A stretch of DNA of 64,000 nt, taken from the NCBI RefSeq assembly GCF_024713975.1, contig NC_091098.1, forward strand, positions 10,822,816 through 10,886,815, written 5' to 3'. Position numbers and translations under genes: made by a program. Within the stretch, counting starts at the first letter, position 1. The number at the start of each line of letters is the position of its first letter. Below the pieces are notes generated by a model. That model was not told where the DNA came from. It made no database searches and saw only the letters and a list, made by a program, of their open reading frames with translations. The DNA comes from Paralichthys olivaceus (Eukaryota; Chordata; Actinopteri; Pleuronectiformes; Paralichthyidae). Below, piece by piece: positions 34,425 to 46,044 of the stretch.

Positions 34425-34676
34425 CAAGCTGATAATAGGCGAGAGCCAGGATACACCCTGGACTGGTTGACTAGAGTCTCACAGAGACAAACAACCATTC
34501 ACACTCACATTCACACAGACAGTTTAGAATCTCCAATTAACCTGACCCAAATCTGCATGCATTTGGACTGACACCTTTCTGACTGGAACCTACACAGACA
34601 CAGGGACAACATACAAACCCCACACAGAAAGACAGCCGCCAGGCTGGGATTTGAACCTGCACCACTGTGCCGCCCT
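34425..34676 (-). repeat. Fish dispersed repeat (body), between SELENOK and ACTR8
   Basis: Contains the order CAACCATTCACACTCACATT, TAGAATCTCCAATTAACCTG, GGGACAACATACAAACCCCA, CACAGAAAG and GGGATTTGAACC. This is the recognisable body of the same fish repeat family whose tail is at 18255 and 19770. It lies in the convergent gap between the two genes. Confidence 0.7.
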
Positions 34677-35086
34677 GTTAAAATTCAATATATGCATAAT
34701 TCAAAGAAAGGTAGAGTTGTTGGACAATTATTGTGTAACCAACTATCACAGGTTTATTAACACAGCTCTGAGTTTCCATAAACATGGGAGAATCAGTTAT
34801 ATTTACAGAATTGTAAAAAGTGAGCACACTCATATTATAGACTTTTCAAACATTCAAGACAATAGCAACCTCTGGGGTTTTAGAGCAAGAAGAGAAAAGA
34901 TAGTTCTGGTGTTATCAGAAAAATGACACTTACCCATTATTCACAGGGCTGTTACATTGACTTTAACTTGAGCACCTCTGGTCTGTTCAAGAGCTTTATC
35001 ATGAGCTTGAGAATTTTATCATTTTGTGATAAAAGTCTTGATGTGTCAATTTGTGTCCTGGAGGAGTTTCTGAGTTTGATTTTGTT

Positions 35087-38000
35087 TCACCAGACGAAGG
35101 CAGCTCTTTCGCGGAGCATTCGCACACCAAAGCGCTGCCATTCCCTCTGGTGGATCCACATCTCCTGGGTGGTGTCCAAACACGCCAGCACTGCTCCCCC
35201 CTTCCACGATATCAGACGAGGGTCCATGTCCTACAAAACATGACATTAGAAGAGGCAGTGTATGCTATTATTGTCTCCCTCTCTCTAGGATGTATGTATA
35301 ATATTGTGCAGCACTCATTAATTCACATCTTCTATTAAATATGGTAATAATAATACTGAGCACCATGATACTCAGCCAGGATTGCGGATCCCTATCTTAG
35401 ACTGTACAATGAATTCCAGGTTACCTTTGGTCGAGTGATAACTTCCACATTGTCTACCAGCCTTCTGAAGGAGGGCGGCATCTTATTGATGATGCGGTGT
35501 AGCAGAAATTCCTGAGCTCCGTGAAACATGAGCCCACCTCCTACTACCAGGATGGAGCTGTACATCTTTCGCTTGGTTTCGTCTGAGGCTGTTGAATAAA
35601 AACAGTAGACTTAAAACAGGATGTCCTGAGCTGTGAGCAACATCTATCCTCCTTTATTATTGTACTTTATTGTAAATTTAATAAGTTGACAAGACGTAAG
35701 ATATGATTACATTTTTTTATAGTATTATTCTACCACTTAGTCCTTTCCTCCCTTCACCATTCATCCACGCTTACCACAGCAGTCGATGCTATGCAGGATG
35801 GCTTTATCCAGGCCCAGTGCTTTGCTCTCAAACTGGTTCATGATCGCAGTCTTCCTGGAGAGGTGAGCGGACAGGGGCTCATCTACTTCTCCCGTCCCCA
35901 TCATGCACTCTCCCTGGGTAGGCCCAAGCTCCATCTCCCCTTGCATCCCGGCTCCACTGCTGCCACTCCCGCAGCCCCTGGGCAAGTCAGAGAGCTCTCC
36001 GATCCCTCCTTGATTGCTCATCTCCCCATCCAAAGCTCCACCAGGTCTGGAGAGAGCTTTCCGGTCTGCAGCCGATTTGGAGGACTGTAGCAAAAAACAA
36101 TGGAGGAGTAAGAAAAGAAGAATGAGAAACCAAGAGCATGTATCTAAAAAAATCGGTTTGAATTAAAAGAGTGAAATGTGTGTGTGCTACCTGGTCCTGT
36201 TTGCTCTGTGTGGCCAGCAGGTAGTGTTCATCATGAGGATCCTCCGAGTTGCCTTGGGAACGGTACTGGAGTGATGACATCTTTTGACCTACGATGCCAA
36301 ATGTGGTTGGGTAGAAAAGTCCCATGGGTGCCTTACACACACAGACACACACACAAGAGACAAATAGAGCCATACATAAAGCGTAATTCCAGATCACAAA
36401 ATAATGCACAGCATTCCAGCACTTAATTAACATCAGCATTGTTTTTCATTACTGTTTATACCTGTAATTTCTCATCTCCTAGTCGAACCTGGTACAGTAG
36501 AGCTGGGGCTTCTGGGAAACGTGTCTGGAATTCATGATCTTGTAGTCCTGAAATGTCCTGTTAACGGAAAGCAGAAGACAACTGCAGATTTCTCTCTTTT
36601 CACTAAACAAAGATAAACAGATCCTGCTTCCCAGACAAAAAAAAAACACACTTGGTTTAGATGGCAGAACGTCTCTTTCAGGTGTTGCAGTAGCTGACTG
36701 TCCAGTCTGCTGCCCAGCTGACAGTCCCTGTAGGGAAACCCCGCTCTCTGCAGGAGCCAGAAGAAAGTACGGGTCACGTCTGAGCCACCGTACGCTAAAC
36801 TCAACCTGTGGAGTTCAACAGAGTGATGTAAAAAGTCACACTTAAAGCAATATATCAACACACATTTTTTAATATCAATAAACTACTGTTATCCAATGTA
36901 TGTCACTGTTCCTGATTTCGTTAATAAAAGGGATCCATTGTCTTTCTAATGAAAACCTGGACAAATGTATGATTTCATGGAAATGGAGAATAACAAAAAA
37001 TATAATATAAATAAAAAAGCAGCTCTCAGTCAGACCTGGAGTTCCGGTGAGACACTCCATCCTCTACACAACAGAGACTGGTGTTCTGGTCTCCTACATC
37101 CACGACACAAGCACTGCTTAACCCACTGCCGAATGTAGCACACACCGACTCCTGGTGCACAATGATTGCTATTAACATGCAAACACACAGACACAAAAAA
37201 GACATCGGATGCTTATGAGTAACAGTCTTTGTCCAATGTACCATACATGAACTCTGTGTGTGTGTGTGTGTGTGTGTGTACCTGAGAAGCCCATATTAAG
37301 CAGCAGCATGTTGACAACTTCCTTTATGTGCTGCCTGTTGTAGATGTCAGGGACCAATAGGATGCATCTGTAATACTAACAACCAATAAAAAAGCTCAGC
37401 GTTGATTTGAGAAGAAAAGTGTAAAGATAAAAAGAGTACAAATTAAGGAACTTTAACATGATCACAATGATCTAACTTTCAAATACCATGATACATATTA
37501 AAATGATGATAAGCCTTTCTATATCTGTCTTCTTTCATCATTTATTATATTCTTCTTTCAATGTGTTGCAAAGCTTTTGCCCCTCTCTGCCCCTGGAGAA
37601 AAGAGAAACGAGGAGGAAGAAGTTTCCCCTACCTTTAAATCTTTGAGGGGGATCTCAAGTTGCTTCTGAATGACATGACTCCAGATCGTCTCGAGGTCAG
37701 ACAGGACGGCAGTCAGTGAGCCTCCAGGACCAGGGTGCACATTGAGCTGACCTCTGACTACAGGCCAGTGGATGTTGTAACAATCGGATGGATTCACATT
37801 GAGAGCCTGCATGAAGCCACGATGGTAAAGTGGAGAGAGAAAGAGAGAAAAAGCTGGATGAAGAAAATGTATAAAAGAAACAAAGGCTCTTGTCTTGTTC
37901 AATGTAAAGAATAATAAAACTAATTTAGAGACATGCACTGACCTCCTCTCCCACCAGATGAGGAGGATGGTGGGCTGTGTTGGTCCACTTCACTCTAGAG

Positions 38001-39467
38001 CTGTTGTCGAGTACCGCTGGACGGATCTGACAATTATACGCTCTGGCCTACACACACACACACACGCGCACACACACGCACACACAATAGTAATTTACAT
38101 TTCTGTCATTTGTCTCCTCCGTTCTTTCCCCCATGAGATGGACTCGAACCACTTTGCTTGCGTAAATGTATTTGCACAAATCCTTTCTCTTCCTGTTGTT
38201 CTCCTTCATAATACACACACCTGTTCAGCAGACACTGGAGTCCTCCGCACGCCATTTGACATCTTCTTTGACCAGATGGCCTGGTCGACCATTTTAAGTC
38301 CATTCTGCCTCTGCTCTTTACTCTCTGGTTTCTGGTGGATGAATGAAAAATGACACGCATATGAAATTTATTTGAACAGCCGAGCAAAACACAGACTGAA
38401 AGAATTTATCGTTGTTGTATCTAGTCAAGAGTGACATACATTGAGACCATCTCTCAGCAGCCAGGCGTCTTCATATCTGGGCTGTCCACTTTGCTTGTGC
38501 CTGCGTGCTATCACATGTGGGATCATCACCGGAAGATTGTCTGTTGCCCGGCCAATACGGAGTGTCCTTGAACCAGGGTGGATGACGACTATAAAATTGC
38601 TTTGTATTTGCTGTAAAAGAGGAACATTTAAAAATGATCAGGAAAAAGCCTAACTTACACTTCTATATGTGATTATTAAACATTTTGTTTCAAAACCAAA
38701 GACACTGATGTGCTTCTCCAACTCTCGCTGCTCTTCTAGGAAAACCTTTAACTAAGACTTTGGAGCCTGGCTGCAGGTATTTGTTCCTGTTCAGCCACAG
38801 CATCTCTAAATTGACACAGAGGTTAGGACATAATACCGAACACACTGTGTTCCGGTGCAGCACAAAGGTGTGGGATGAGGCTGAGGTCAGGAATGTTAAA
38901 TAGTATTATAGTACTATTGTTTGCCTTTAATTTTTCAATTTTAACTTGTAAAGCACCTTGTAACTGTGTTTTGAAGTTTATCTTCAGATAAAGTGTATCT
39001 AAATTATTATTAATAATAATAATTTTCGGTTTGGAACATATAAACCAATGACAAACAGAAGTGCTGAACATGAGGACTCAAAGCATCTGAACACATCACT
39101 TTGGGCATATTGCAGCTTGAAATGGGTTTTGGTGAAATGTTTGACATTTAGCTCAGTATAAAATAAAAACAAAGAACAATAATATTATCAACAACTAGTG
39201 CGTAAATGTAAAGTAACCAATGAGTCTCAGTAACGAAGACTTTACTGTAGAGGAGGCAAAGCCTGAGCATGTGAAAGCTATAAAGAGAATCGTAGCCTCA
39301 TATGAAATCATGAGGGTAAACAGTGGAGTGACCTCCTGCAGGGGCTCCGAGATGACTGGAGGAGCGATCGGTCTTTTCACCCCGCGCTGCTGCTCCTTCT
39401 CTTTCTCCTTCTCTCGCTCCTTCTCTTTCTCCTTCCCGTTGTCCTGCTCCTTCTCGGCCTGAGTCAT
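35087..39467 (-). CDS. actr8: Actin-related protein 8 (INO80 complex), complete, 13 exons
   Basis: Exons from the 5' end: 39333-39467, 38440-38610, 38221-38331, 37943-38047, 37633-37806, 37282-37375, 37036-37168, 36652-36805, 36462-36557, 36191-36331, 35775-36084, 35425-35588, 35087-35230. They sum to 1932 bases (643 residues plus TGA); the human protein has 624. Hallmarks are MTQAEK at the start, an expanded Lys/Glu run, FIVVIHPGSRTLRIGRATD (the actin-fold phosphate loop), PSDCYNIHWP, HPGPGGSLTAVL, VDVGDQ, LAYGGSDV, and the end FGVRMLRERAAFVW. Exon 11 is the least conserved, a hydrophilic insert rich in Gly and Ser. Arp8 binds histones and linker DNA in the nuclear INO80 remodeller and does not act as a motor actin. 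The gene is convergent with SELENOK and tandem with IL17RB. The promoter has ACTTCCG (39588-39594). Confidence 0.96.
37256..37279. repeat. (GT)n at the ACTR8 exon 6 donor
   Basis: On the gene strand the donor reads G|GTAC followed directly by (AC)n, so the start of intron 6 is a CA repeat. Confidence 0.9.
38049..38087. repeat. (AC)n at the ACTR8 exon 4 acceptor
   Basis: On the gene strand, intron 3 ends in (GT)n with a few GC steps, then TAG and exon 4. The usual pyrimidine tract is replaced by the repeat. Confidence 0.9.
38900..39020 (+). repeat. Eroded L2-like LINE tail in ACTR8 intron 1
   Basis: GTAAAGCACCTTGTAACTGT followed by an ATAAAGTGTATCTAA-like stretch and (TAA)n is the diverged 3' end of an L2-type LINE. 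Confidence 0.6.
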
Positions 39468-39559
39468 CTTCACCTTTACTTCACTCGTCTCAAGGATCCG
39501 AGTCTCTGTCTCTGGCGCCTGTAAAACTCCTCAGAGTCAACAACAGACACGAAGCTTCC

Positions 39560-39660
39560 GCTGGAGAGAAACGCTGCTCGCTCCGCCACTTCCGTGTTTG
39601 GTCACATGGTACAAAACAGCGATTTCTATTCGTCGACAGGTTGATTTCCGCTAAGCGTCC
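39560..39660 (-). promoter_or_regulatory. ACTR8 promoter region
   Basis: Upstream of the start codon lie an ETS-type site (ACTTCCG on the plus strand, 39588-39594) and an E-box-like GTCACATG (39601-39608). The region has more CpG than its surroundings. No TATA box at a suitable place. Confidence 0.5.
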
Positions 39661-39801
39661 ACAGCTTCTGATCTCTGATTCAAAAATGATGAAATAAAGT
39701 TGCGCAAACCAGGAATTATTATTAATTGTTTCTAATTCTTATTATTTTTTTTACAGAACATTGACACAACATAACACGTTACTCGGTATCAAGTTTCACG
39801 T

Positions 39802-39807
39802 TTTATT
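39802..39807 (-). terminator. Probable IL17RB poly-A signal
   Basis: AATAAA on the minus strand, about 965 bases after the IL17RB stop and before the ACTR8 promoter. The stretch 39808-40771 is then IL17RB 3' UTR: AT-rich and without a gene. Confidence 0.45.
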
Positions 39808-40771
39808 TGTCAGATGTGAGTGAACACAATGAATCGTGTTGTAGGAGAAGTACAGGTCAATAACATTATCTCACAGAATCATTTCAGATGTGATTATTTT
39901 ATTGGATTCATGATCCAACTGGTCAAACAGAGGGAGAGAAGGCAAAACAAGTGAATAAAACAGTCCCATTACCTAGTTAACAACACGTGAGGGTGAATGT
40001 GGACAAGGTTGCGATCCTTTTTTTATACAGCACTGTTTTCACACAACAATTTAATATTGGTTTTATGTGTAATGCTTATAGGATTCCATTTATTCTCAAA
40101 GTATGTTTGTCAAGGTATCCAAAAATCAAACAGTATATAGATGCAACTTATAAATAAAATAAATTAACTTATAACTTTTACATTTGTTTTCAGTATGTTA
40201 GTATGTATAATGCCAGACTGTCACATTTCTGAATTATGCATAAAAGATTTTAGTATTGTTTATGATCTTATATATATATCGTTGTAAACAAAATCATTAT
40301 AAAGTACATAATAAATTAAGTATTACTATTCAGAAACAGTTTGTATAAATCTACAGTAATGTATTGACTCTACAGTATTGACTTTAATAAAGCTTTTTAC
40401 TACAAATACATTTCTCAATACTCTTCCGCACAAAAAATGGAGACCTAAATTGTCTTTGTTCCCTATATCTGTCTTTGTTGGTGTTCACCAGTTTTGAAGC
40501 TGTTTACTGTTTTATATGAAAACAGATTAAAAGGGCAGGTTTCTACACTACTAGAAAAACATTTCTGTTATTACAAAATAGATGAAAAAACAGACTACAA
40601 AATGCAGTGGTGCAAACCACTGATTACATCCTGGTGTCAAATGGTTTGGATGATCTAAATACATAAAGGTCTGCAGTGAGATATCTTTGAAAAGTAAATT
40701 GCATTTTTCAAAACAATAAGAATAACTGAAGAGTTTCCATCCCTCATTATATAGTCATCTGCTCATTCTCA

Positions 40772-43700
40772 TTAAATGTTCAAACTGAGGTGACCACATT
40801 TCTCAGTGGTTCCATGTGTCTGAAAAATCTTTTCTACAGCTTCTTGTAACTTCACTGTGCTCTTTTCACTGTAGGAAACCTGTGCCCGGGAACTCAGGTA
40901 GGACATCTTCTTGTTGCCCTGCCTCTGAGTATGAAGACTCCTGCACAGCTTGTTCAAATCCTTCATCAAACAGAAGGACCTGCACGCCCTAAGTTCCACT
41001 GCCAAGTCACTACACAGCCTTTTGTCCTGTTGCTTGCCCAGTTGCACCACCCAGAACTTAGCCAGGTCACTGGGGCTTTTTGCATGGCTGGCCACCATGT
41101 TGAGGGTCAGAGGGTAAAGGTCATGAGCAGCTGCTGGGATGGAGGGTTGTGGGAAACTGCCATCAGGAGGAGAGTGGCTGGGCTGTTGAGAGTGCTGAAA
41201 GGAGAGGAGATAATGCTGCAGCATGGATTAAGTCAATAAAGGTAATTATATATTATATATTATATTACAATATGAGAAAAGATGAGTCCATCATATAAAC
41301 AATGACACAATAAACACTGACCCCAAAAGTCACTGCTAGTGAGATGGCAAAAAATAGTCGAAATATGCTGTATAAATGACCTACAACATACAAGCTGTAC
41401 CTGAGGGCAGATGATGAGCACTCGGTCGGCAGCTTTGGCCTGTTCCGCCAGCCAGCGCATCGGCCCCAGAGCTGCTATCTTCCCCTGCTGCCACATGTCG
41501 ATAGCCACTTGGCAGCCACCGTGCCACTGCAGGAACTCTGTCAGGGCCACCACAGCCTGCTGGAAGGCTGCATTCTCAGCAGGGTAAACCACCAGGACAG
41601 GGACCGGAACCACGAGAGTTTGAGGTAAAATTTGGAAACCAAACGGTTTGGCAATTCTGTTTCCATATTTATCTGTGGTGTAAGAAGACAGTTTCAGCAC
41701 CTAGCAGCAGTATCAAACATTTGGTATAATCTGAAAGGGATCTCTACATTTTATAAGGAAAGGTTGTTCTGAGCCAAACATTTATCTAGTTGAATACTTG
41801 AAGAGAGAGATTGTTGTTAATGGGTTTGGAAACATTTTGCAATTTTCAAATGTTTTGGATCAGTAGTCAGCGATTGAGGACATATCCAGAAGACATAAAT
41901 GTTAAATGGAATTATGATAAATGGGAGCAGTTCTGATAAATTTGACATTGCTTCACACATTATAAAAATGTAGCACTGGATTAAACCACGATGTGCACAC
42001 ATAGAAAAGGAGTTGCAGTTTTTTGGTGCCAAGGTCCTCCTACCACTAAATATACATTTTAAAAGTAGGAAAATTACATATAATGTAGCAGGATGTCAGG
42101 ATCATCAAACAGATCATTCCTCCGACCATGGCAACAGCAACGTGACCTATTCTCAAGGCTGAACAAAAAACACATGAACATGAAACACATCCTTGTTTTA
42201 CTTTGTGTGATACTGACATTGAATGATTTCGTGACAGTGTGATGTACCTGTGGATACTTACATGAAGCAGTGCTCCTGCCTGGAGTGACAGCTGTAGCTG
42301 AAATATTTTAGGAAATTCTTTAGGAAGGTATGATGGATTGCAAACACACACAAACAAGAAAAAATGTGATCACTCACCTGTAGAAATATGAGAAGACTGC
42401 AGTGCAACACTTGCTAAAAAAAACATGGAGTCAGAGAGAAAGTGTTAACATTGTATTTTATATAGTAATGTTACTGTTGAGGAAGTTACTGAGAATCAAT
42501 AAAGATGGGAATAACAATTTTACTTACACTTTGTTGGATAAGGTATCCTAATTAGTTTTCTCTTGTAAGAGGAGTCGCTCCCCAGTGGAGGCAAAGGGAG
42601 ATTAGTAGCTTGGATGAGGTAGGTACCAGGGCTTCCTCTTATTAAGTAATGAAACCATAACTAGATTTGAAAAGATGAAAAGTTAAAATATATATGTACA
42701 TACATATATATATTCTCAATTTATAAAAATGAATTACTATCAATACAAGATAATATTCAATCCATGACACCTGTGGTGCGCCAGTCTTGTCTGCCTTGGA
42801 CAAATGTGGGTTGTATTCACAGATGTACGATGCTTCCCCTGTCAAGATCTGCGTTCCCGTCAGATACTCAACACTAACTGCAGAGAGACAGAACATGAAA
42901 GGCAGAGTTCAATAATGTAAGATCTCTATCCTCTCACTGCTCAGTCTATTTGTTCATTTAGGAATTCCTGCTATGTTTTCATCTGCTTCACCACTCCCTC
43001 TTTTCCACACTGTCAACATTGCCGGTCATTATTTACTAATATGATTGTAACTGACACTGTCCTGCTCGCAGGATCACTGAGTCTACAGTGATATACAAAG
43101 TGCTGTACAGCAGAAAACAAATGGTTAGAATACACAATTCAGTACATGAATAATAATAATAACAACAACAATAGTGCTGCATAACAGAAAAAAACTAAAG
43201 AAAGTACATAAATGATAATGGTAGTAATAATAATCATTATAGAGATGAAAGAACAATAACACCCTGGCACCCCAAGTAAATTCTGGATTATGCCTTCTTA
43301 AAAAATATACGTTTTTGGACATCTAATATTTCATAGCTTCTATTGTTTGTCTGATAAAACACTATTAAAGTGAACCATATGTTTGTCTCCTACCATCAAT
43401 GTTGACTGCCCAGCTGATGTTCAGCATATCCTTTCCTCCCTCTGTCACATGTGCCACCTCAAAGTCTGCCAGGACGGATGGAGAGGTGCCATTGCTGGGA
43501 TGGAATTCTGTGACTGTGATCATTGTCCACAAACACATAATGCGTTTAATATCAATCTCTGATATTTGATCAGAATCTTTAAGTCAATGTAAAAAAGTCT
43601 GAAGCCATTAATGTTAAAAACCTGAGGGTCCAAGGATATTTATTAAACTCTTGTTGCTTACAAATGAAGCCATTTTATTTCACATAAGTTTGATTAACGG

Positions 43701-43980
43701 GAATTTCTAGCTGATGTGTCATTCTTGACAACAGAGATGACAGAGACATGGGAAATCTTTACTCTCACATCAGAAGTGAATACAAAAATACAACTTACCA
43801 TCAAATTCGTGACACTCCACTTTCTGCAAACCAACGAATCACGTTAATTACTTCCGGTGTTGAGTAAAACATTTAAGGGCTTGGTTACTAAAATCAATAA
43901 CTTACAGTCTCATGAGACATCACGTGCACGTGGACACAAGAGAAAAGAATCAACGCGAGTTTCCACATCATGAAGCACAT
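40772..43980 (-). CDS. il17rb: Interleukin-17 receptor B-like receptor with short ectodomain
   Basis: Exons from the start: 43906-43980 (signal peptide, MWKLALILFSCVHVHV), 43799-43823, 43394-43513, 42771-42877, 42531-42660, 42379-42414, 42262-42297, 42078-42158 (membrane helix VAVAMVGGMICLMILTSC), 41401-41700 and about 40772-41194 (both SEFIR). Phases agree up to the membrane exon. The join from it (phase 1) to the SEFIR exon (phase 0) needs one more small exon, perhaps within 42015-42060. The SEFIR part reads PVLVVYPAENAAFQQAVVAL...GPMRWLAEQAKAADRVLIIC. The ectodomain has one fibronectin-like fold (EVAHVTEGGKDMLNISWAV, TGEASYICEYNP) and then two 36-base exons. The second fold of mammalian IL17RB is not seen. 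The SEFIR binds the adaptor TRAF3IP2/ACT1 in IL-17 (IL-25-type) signalling. Identity as IL17RB rests mainly on position. Confidence 0.85.
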
Positions 43981-44519
43981 GTCTGGCCTGACAATAAAAA
44001 CACAGATAAAAAGAAGAGAAAAGTGAGGTACGCTTCTATAATCAAATAAATCTTAATTAATTAGTCTGTGTATTCTAATTATACTGCAAATAAAGACAAA
44101 CAATTAAGGCCCATTCTGTCTTTATCAAATAATTCTGTCTCAGCTTGAGCAACAACAGCAACAACAAAGAGGAAAAACCAATATATAAAAACACATTCGA
44201 TTAACATGAATGCACATGAAAGAAAGAAACATAAAGCTATCTTTTATTTACTTAAACATCTTGTGAATACAACTTAACAACTTTCAATGACTTATTTAAA
44301 AGTTTTAACTCATATTATGTACTCTATCTACCATTTATGTATAAAGAATCTGCCCTAAAAACAACACAATATTTAGGACGAATTTGATCATCTTGACTGT
44401 CAAGGGAGGTAGTTCAATGTCTCTGGACATCACAGCATCCCAGAAAGACTCACACTGTAGGGACACATGTTCCAAACTTTGACAACAAGGAATGACAGTT
44501 CAGTGGATGTTTGTCAGTC

Positions 44520-44636
44520 CATGTCTGTACTGGTATCTGTATTGCATTATACTGTGATAATAATAAACCTCAAATTATAGCACTTTACATAATAAACAGG
44601 CAACATGTACATAATGAATAATATCCCTTTCACAAA
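44520..44636 (-). repeat. Eroded L2-like LINE tail, minus orientation
   Basis: GATAATAATAAACCTCAAAT then TATAGCACTTTACA is the reverse of an L2-type 3' end. A similar stretch lies at 43080-43260 around a run of TAATAATAATAAC. Both are in IL17RB introns. Confidence 0.5.
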
Positions 44637-45100
44637 GTTATTCACATACAAAATACACAGTTATCCACATACAAAATACACAGTCATTCATATACAAAAT
44701 ACACAGTCATTCACATAGAAAATACACAGTCATTCACATAGAAAATACACAGTCATTCACATAGAAAATACACAGTCATTCACATAGAAAATACAGTCAT
44801 TCACATAGAAAATACAAAGTCATCCACATACAAAATACAGTCATTCACATACAAAATACACAGTCATTCACATAGAAAATACACAGTTATTCACATAGAA
44901 AATACACAGTCATTCACATAGAAAATACACAGTCATTCACATACAAAATACACAGTCATTCACATAGAAAATACACAGTCATTCACATACAAAATACACA
45001 GTCATTCACATAGAAAATACACAGTCATTCACATACAAAATACACAGTCATTCACATAGAAAATACACAGTCATTCACATACAAAATACACAGTCATTCG
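44637..45100. repeat. 23-base minisatellite in IL17RB intron 1
   Basis: About 20 copies of a unit close to CATTCACATAGAAAATACAC + AGT. Two variants alternate irregularly: CATAGAAAA and CATACAAAA. Two copies lack the ACAC step. It lies between the non-coding first exon and the coding exons of IL17RB. Confidence 0.95.
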
Positions 45101-45307
45101 TTAGTTGGCCTCATTTAAAATGTTGACTTCCACCCCTCACATAGAGGAAGTGGATATGAAATATAGGTTTTTCTTATTTTCTCTCTCTCTCCTCCACAGT
45201 GCCTCTGATCACATTAGGTAAAGATAATATTCATTTCCTAACCAGTTTCCCACAGAAAGAAAGCACTGACCCTGACACAGACTGTATTCTGAAGTGTATC
45301 ATCCTAC

Positions 45308-45428
45308 CTGGAGTGGATTTCTTGCAGATTCTGGTTTAAGCTTCAGCTCCGCTATTTTATACGATGGCCGCTAGGCTCCGCCCCTCAGTCGTCCACCGTT
45401 CAGTCTGCGGTGGTGAGTTCACGTCCAG
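45308..45428. promoter_or_regulatory. Bidirectional promoter and first exons of IL17RB (-) and CHDH (+)
   Basis: On the minus strand an exon ends in CCACTCCAG before GTAGGATG (last base 45308), and would splice to the IL17RB exon behind TTTTATTGTCAG at about 43990. On the plus strand an exon ends in ACGTCCAG before GTAAGAT (last base 45428), and would splice to 47265 behind TGATTTCCAG. Between them lie a GC box CTCCGCCCC (45376-45384) and TATTTTATAC (45352-45361). The two donors are only 120 bases apart, so both transcripts must start within this segment. Confidence 0.65.
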
Positions 45429-45552
45429 GTAAGATCCTCGTTTAGTGGCTGCTTTAGTCTACACGGGGACACTTTCCTCCTCAATGTGACCACATTCAAT
45501 CTCTTTTTAAATCCGAGTGTAGCGTGTGAAGTGGTACTGCAGAAAAGCGACT

Positions 45553-45567
45553 GTTTGTGTGTGTGTT

Positions 45568-45631
<64 letters not shown>
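45553..45631. repeat. (GT)n(GA)n microsatellite in CHDH intron 1
   Basis: GT repeat with TTT interruptions followed by about eight GA units. Confidence 0.95.
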
Positions 45632-46044
45632 CTGCGGACGAACAAACAGTCCAGAAATAAAGTCCTCACCGCTGACACCGAAGATTTGAGACATTTGATC
45701 GTCTCTTTGTCAGCACGAGGAGTTTCTAAAGTGTGTTTAAATGAAGGAGACGTGTTTCCACACACGCAGCTGCAGCAGACCGATATAGACCCAGCGAACG
45801 GTTACCACGTTCTCATTTGATCGTAAACATTTAACTCAAAAGTGACATTAAGAGATGCATTTAACTTCATTGAACTGTGTTTTCCTCTTGTTGTGTTATT
45901 TGTATGAAAGTGTCATTTGATTAAATGTGTTTACTGACATTCTGAGTTCAGGTTGCAACTGAAACTGCTGAGCTGAGTTTACTGCCACTGACCTAGATTC
46001 TCCTGACACAGCCTGATAACACACTCACTCTGGTAGAGATCAAT

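Noticed and set aside
35761..36090. Plus-strand 99-codon frame
   Set aside because: Antisense shadow of ACTR8 exon 11.
44637..45100. CRISPR-like array
   Set aside because: Repeats are head to tail without unique spacers and lie in an intron of a vertebrate gene; it is a minisatellite.
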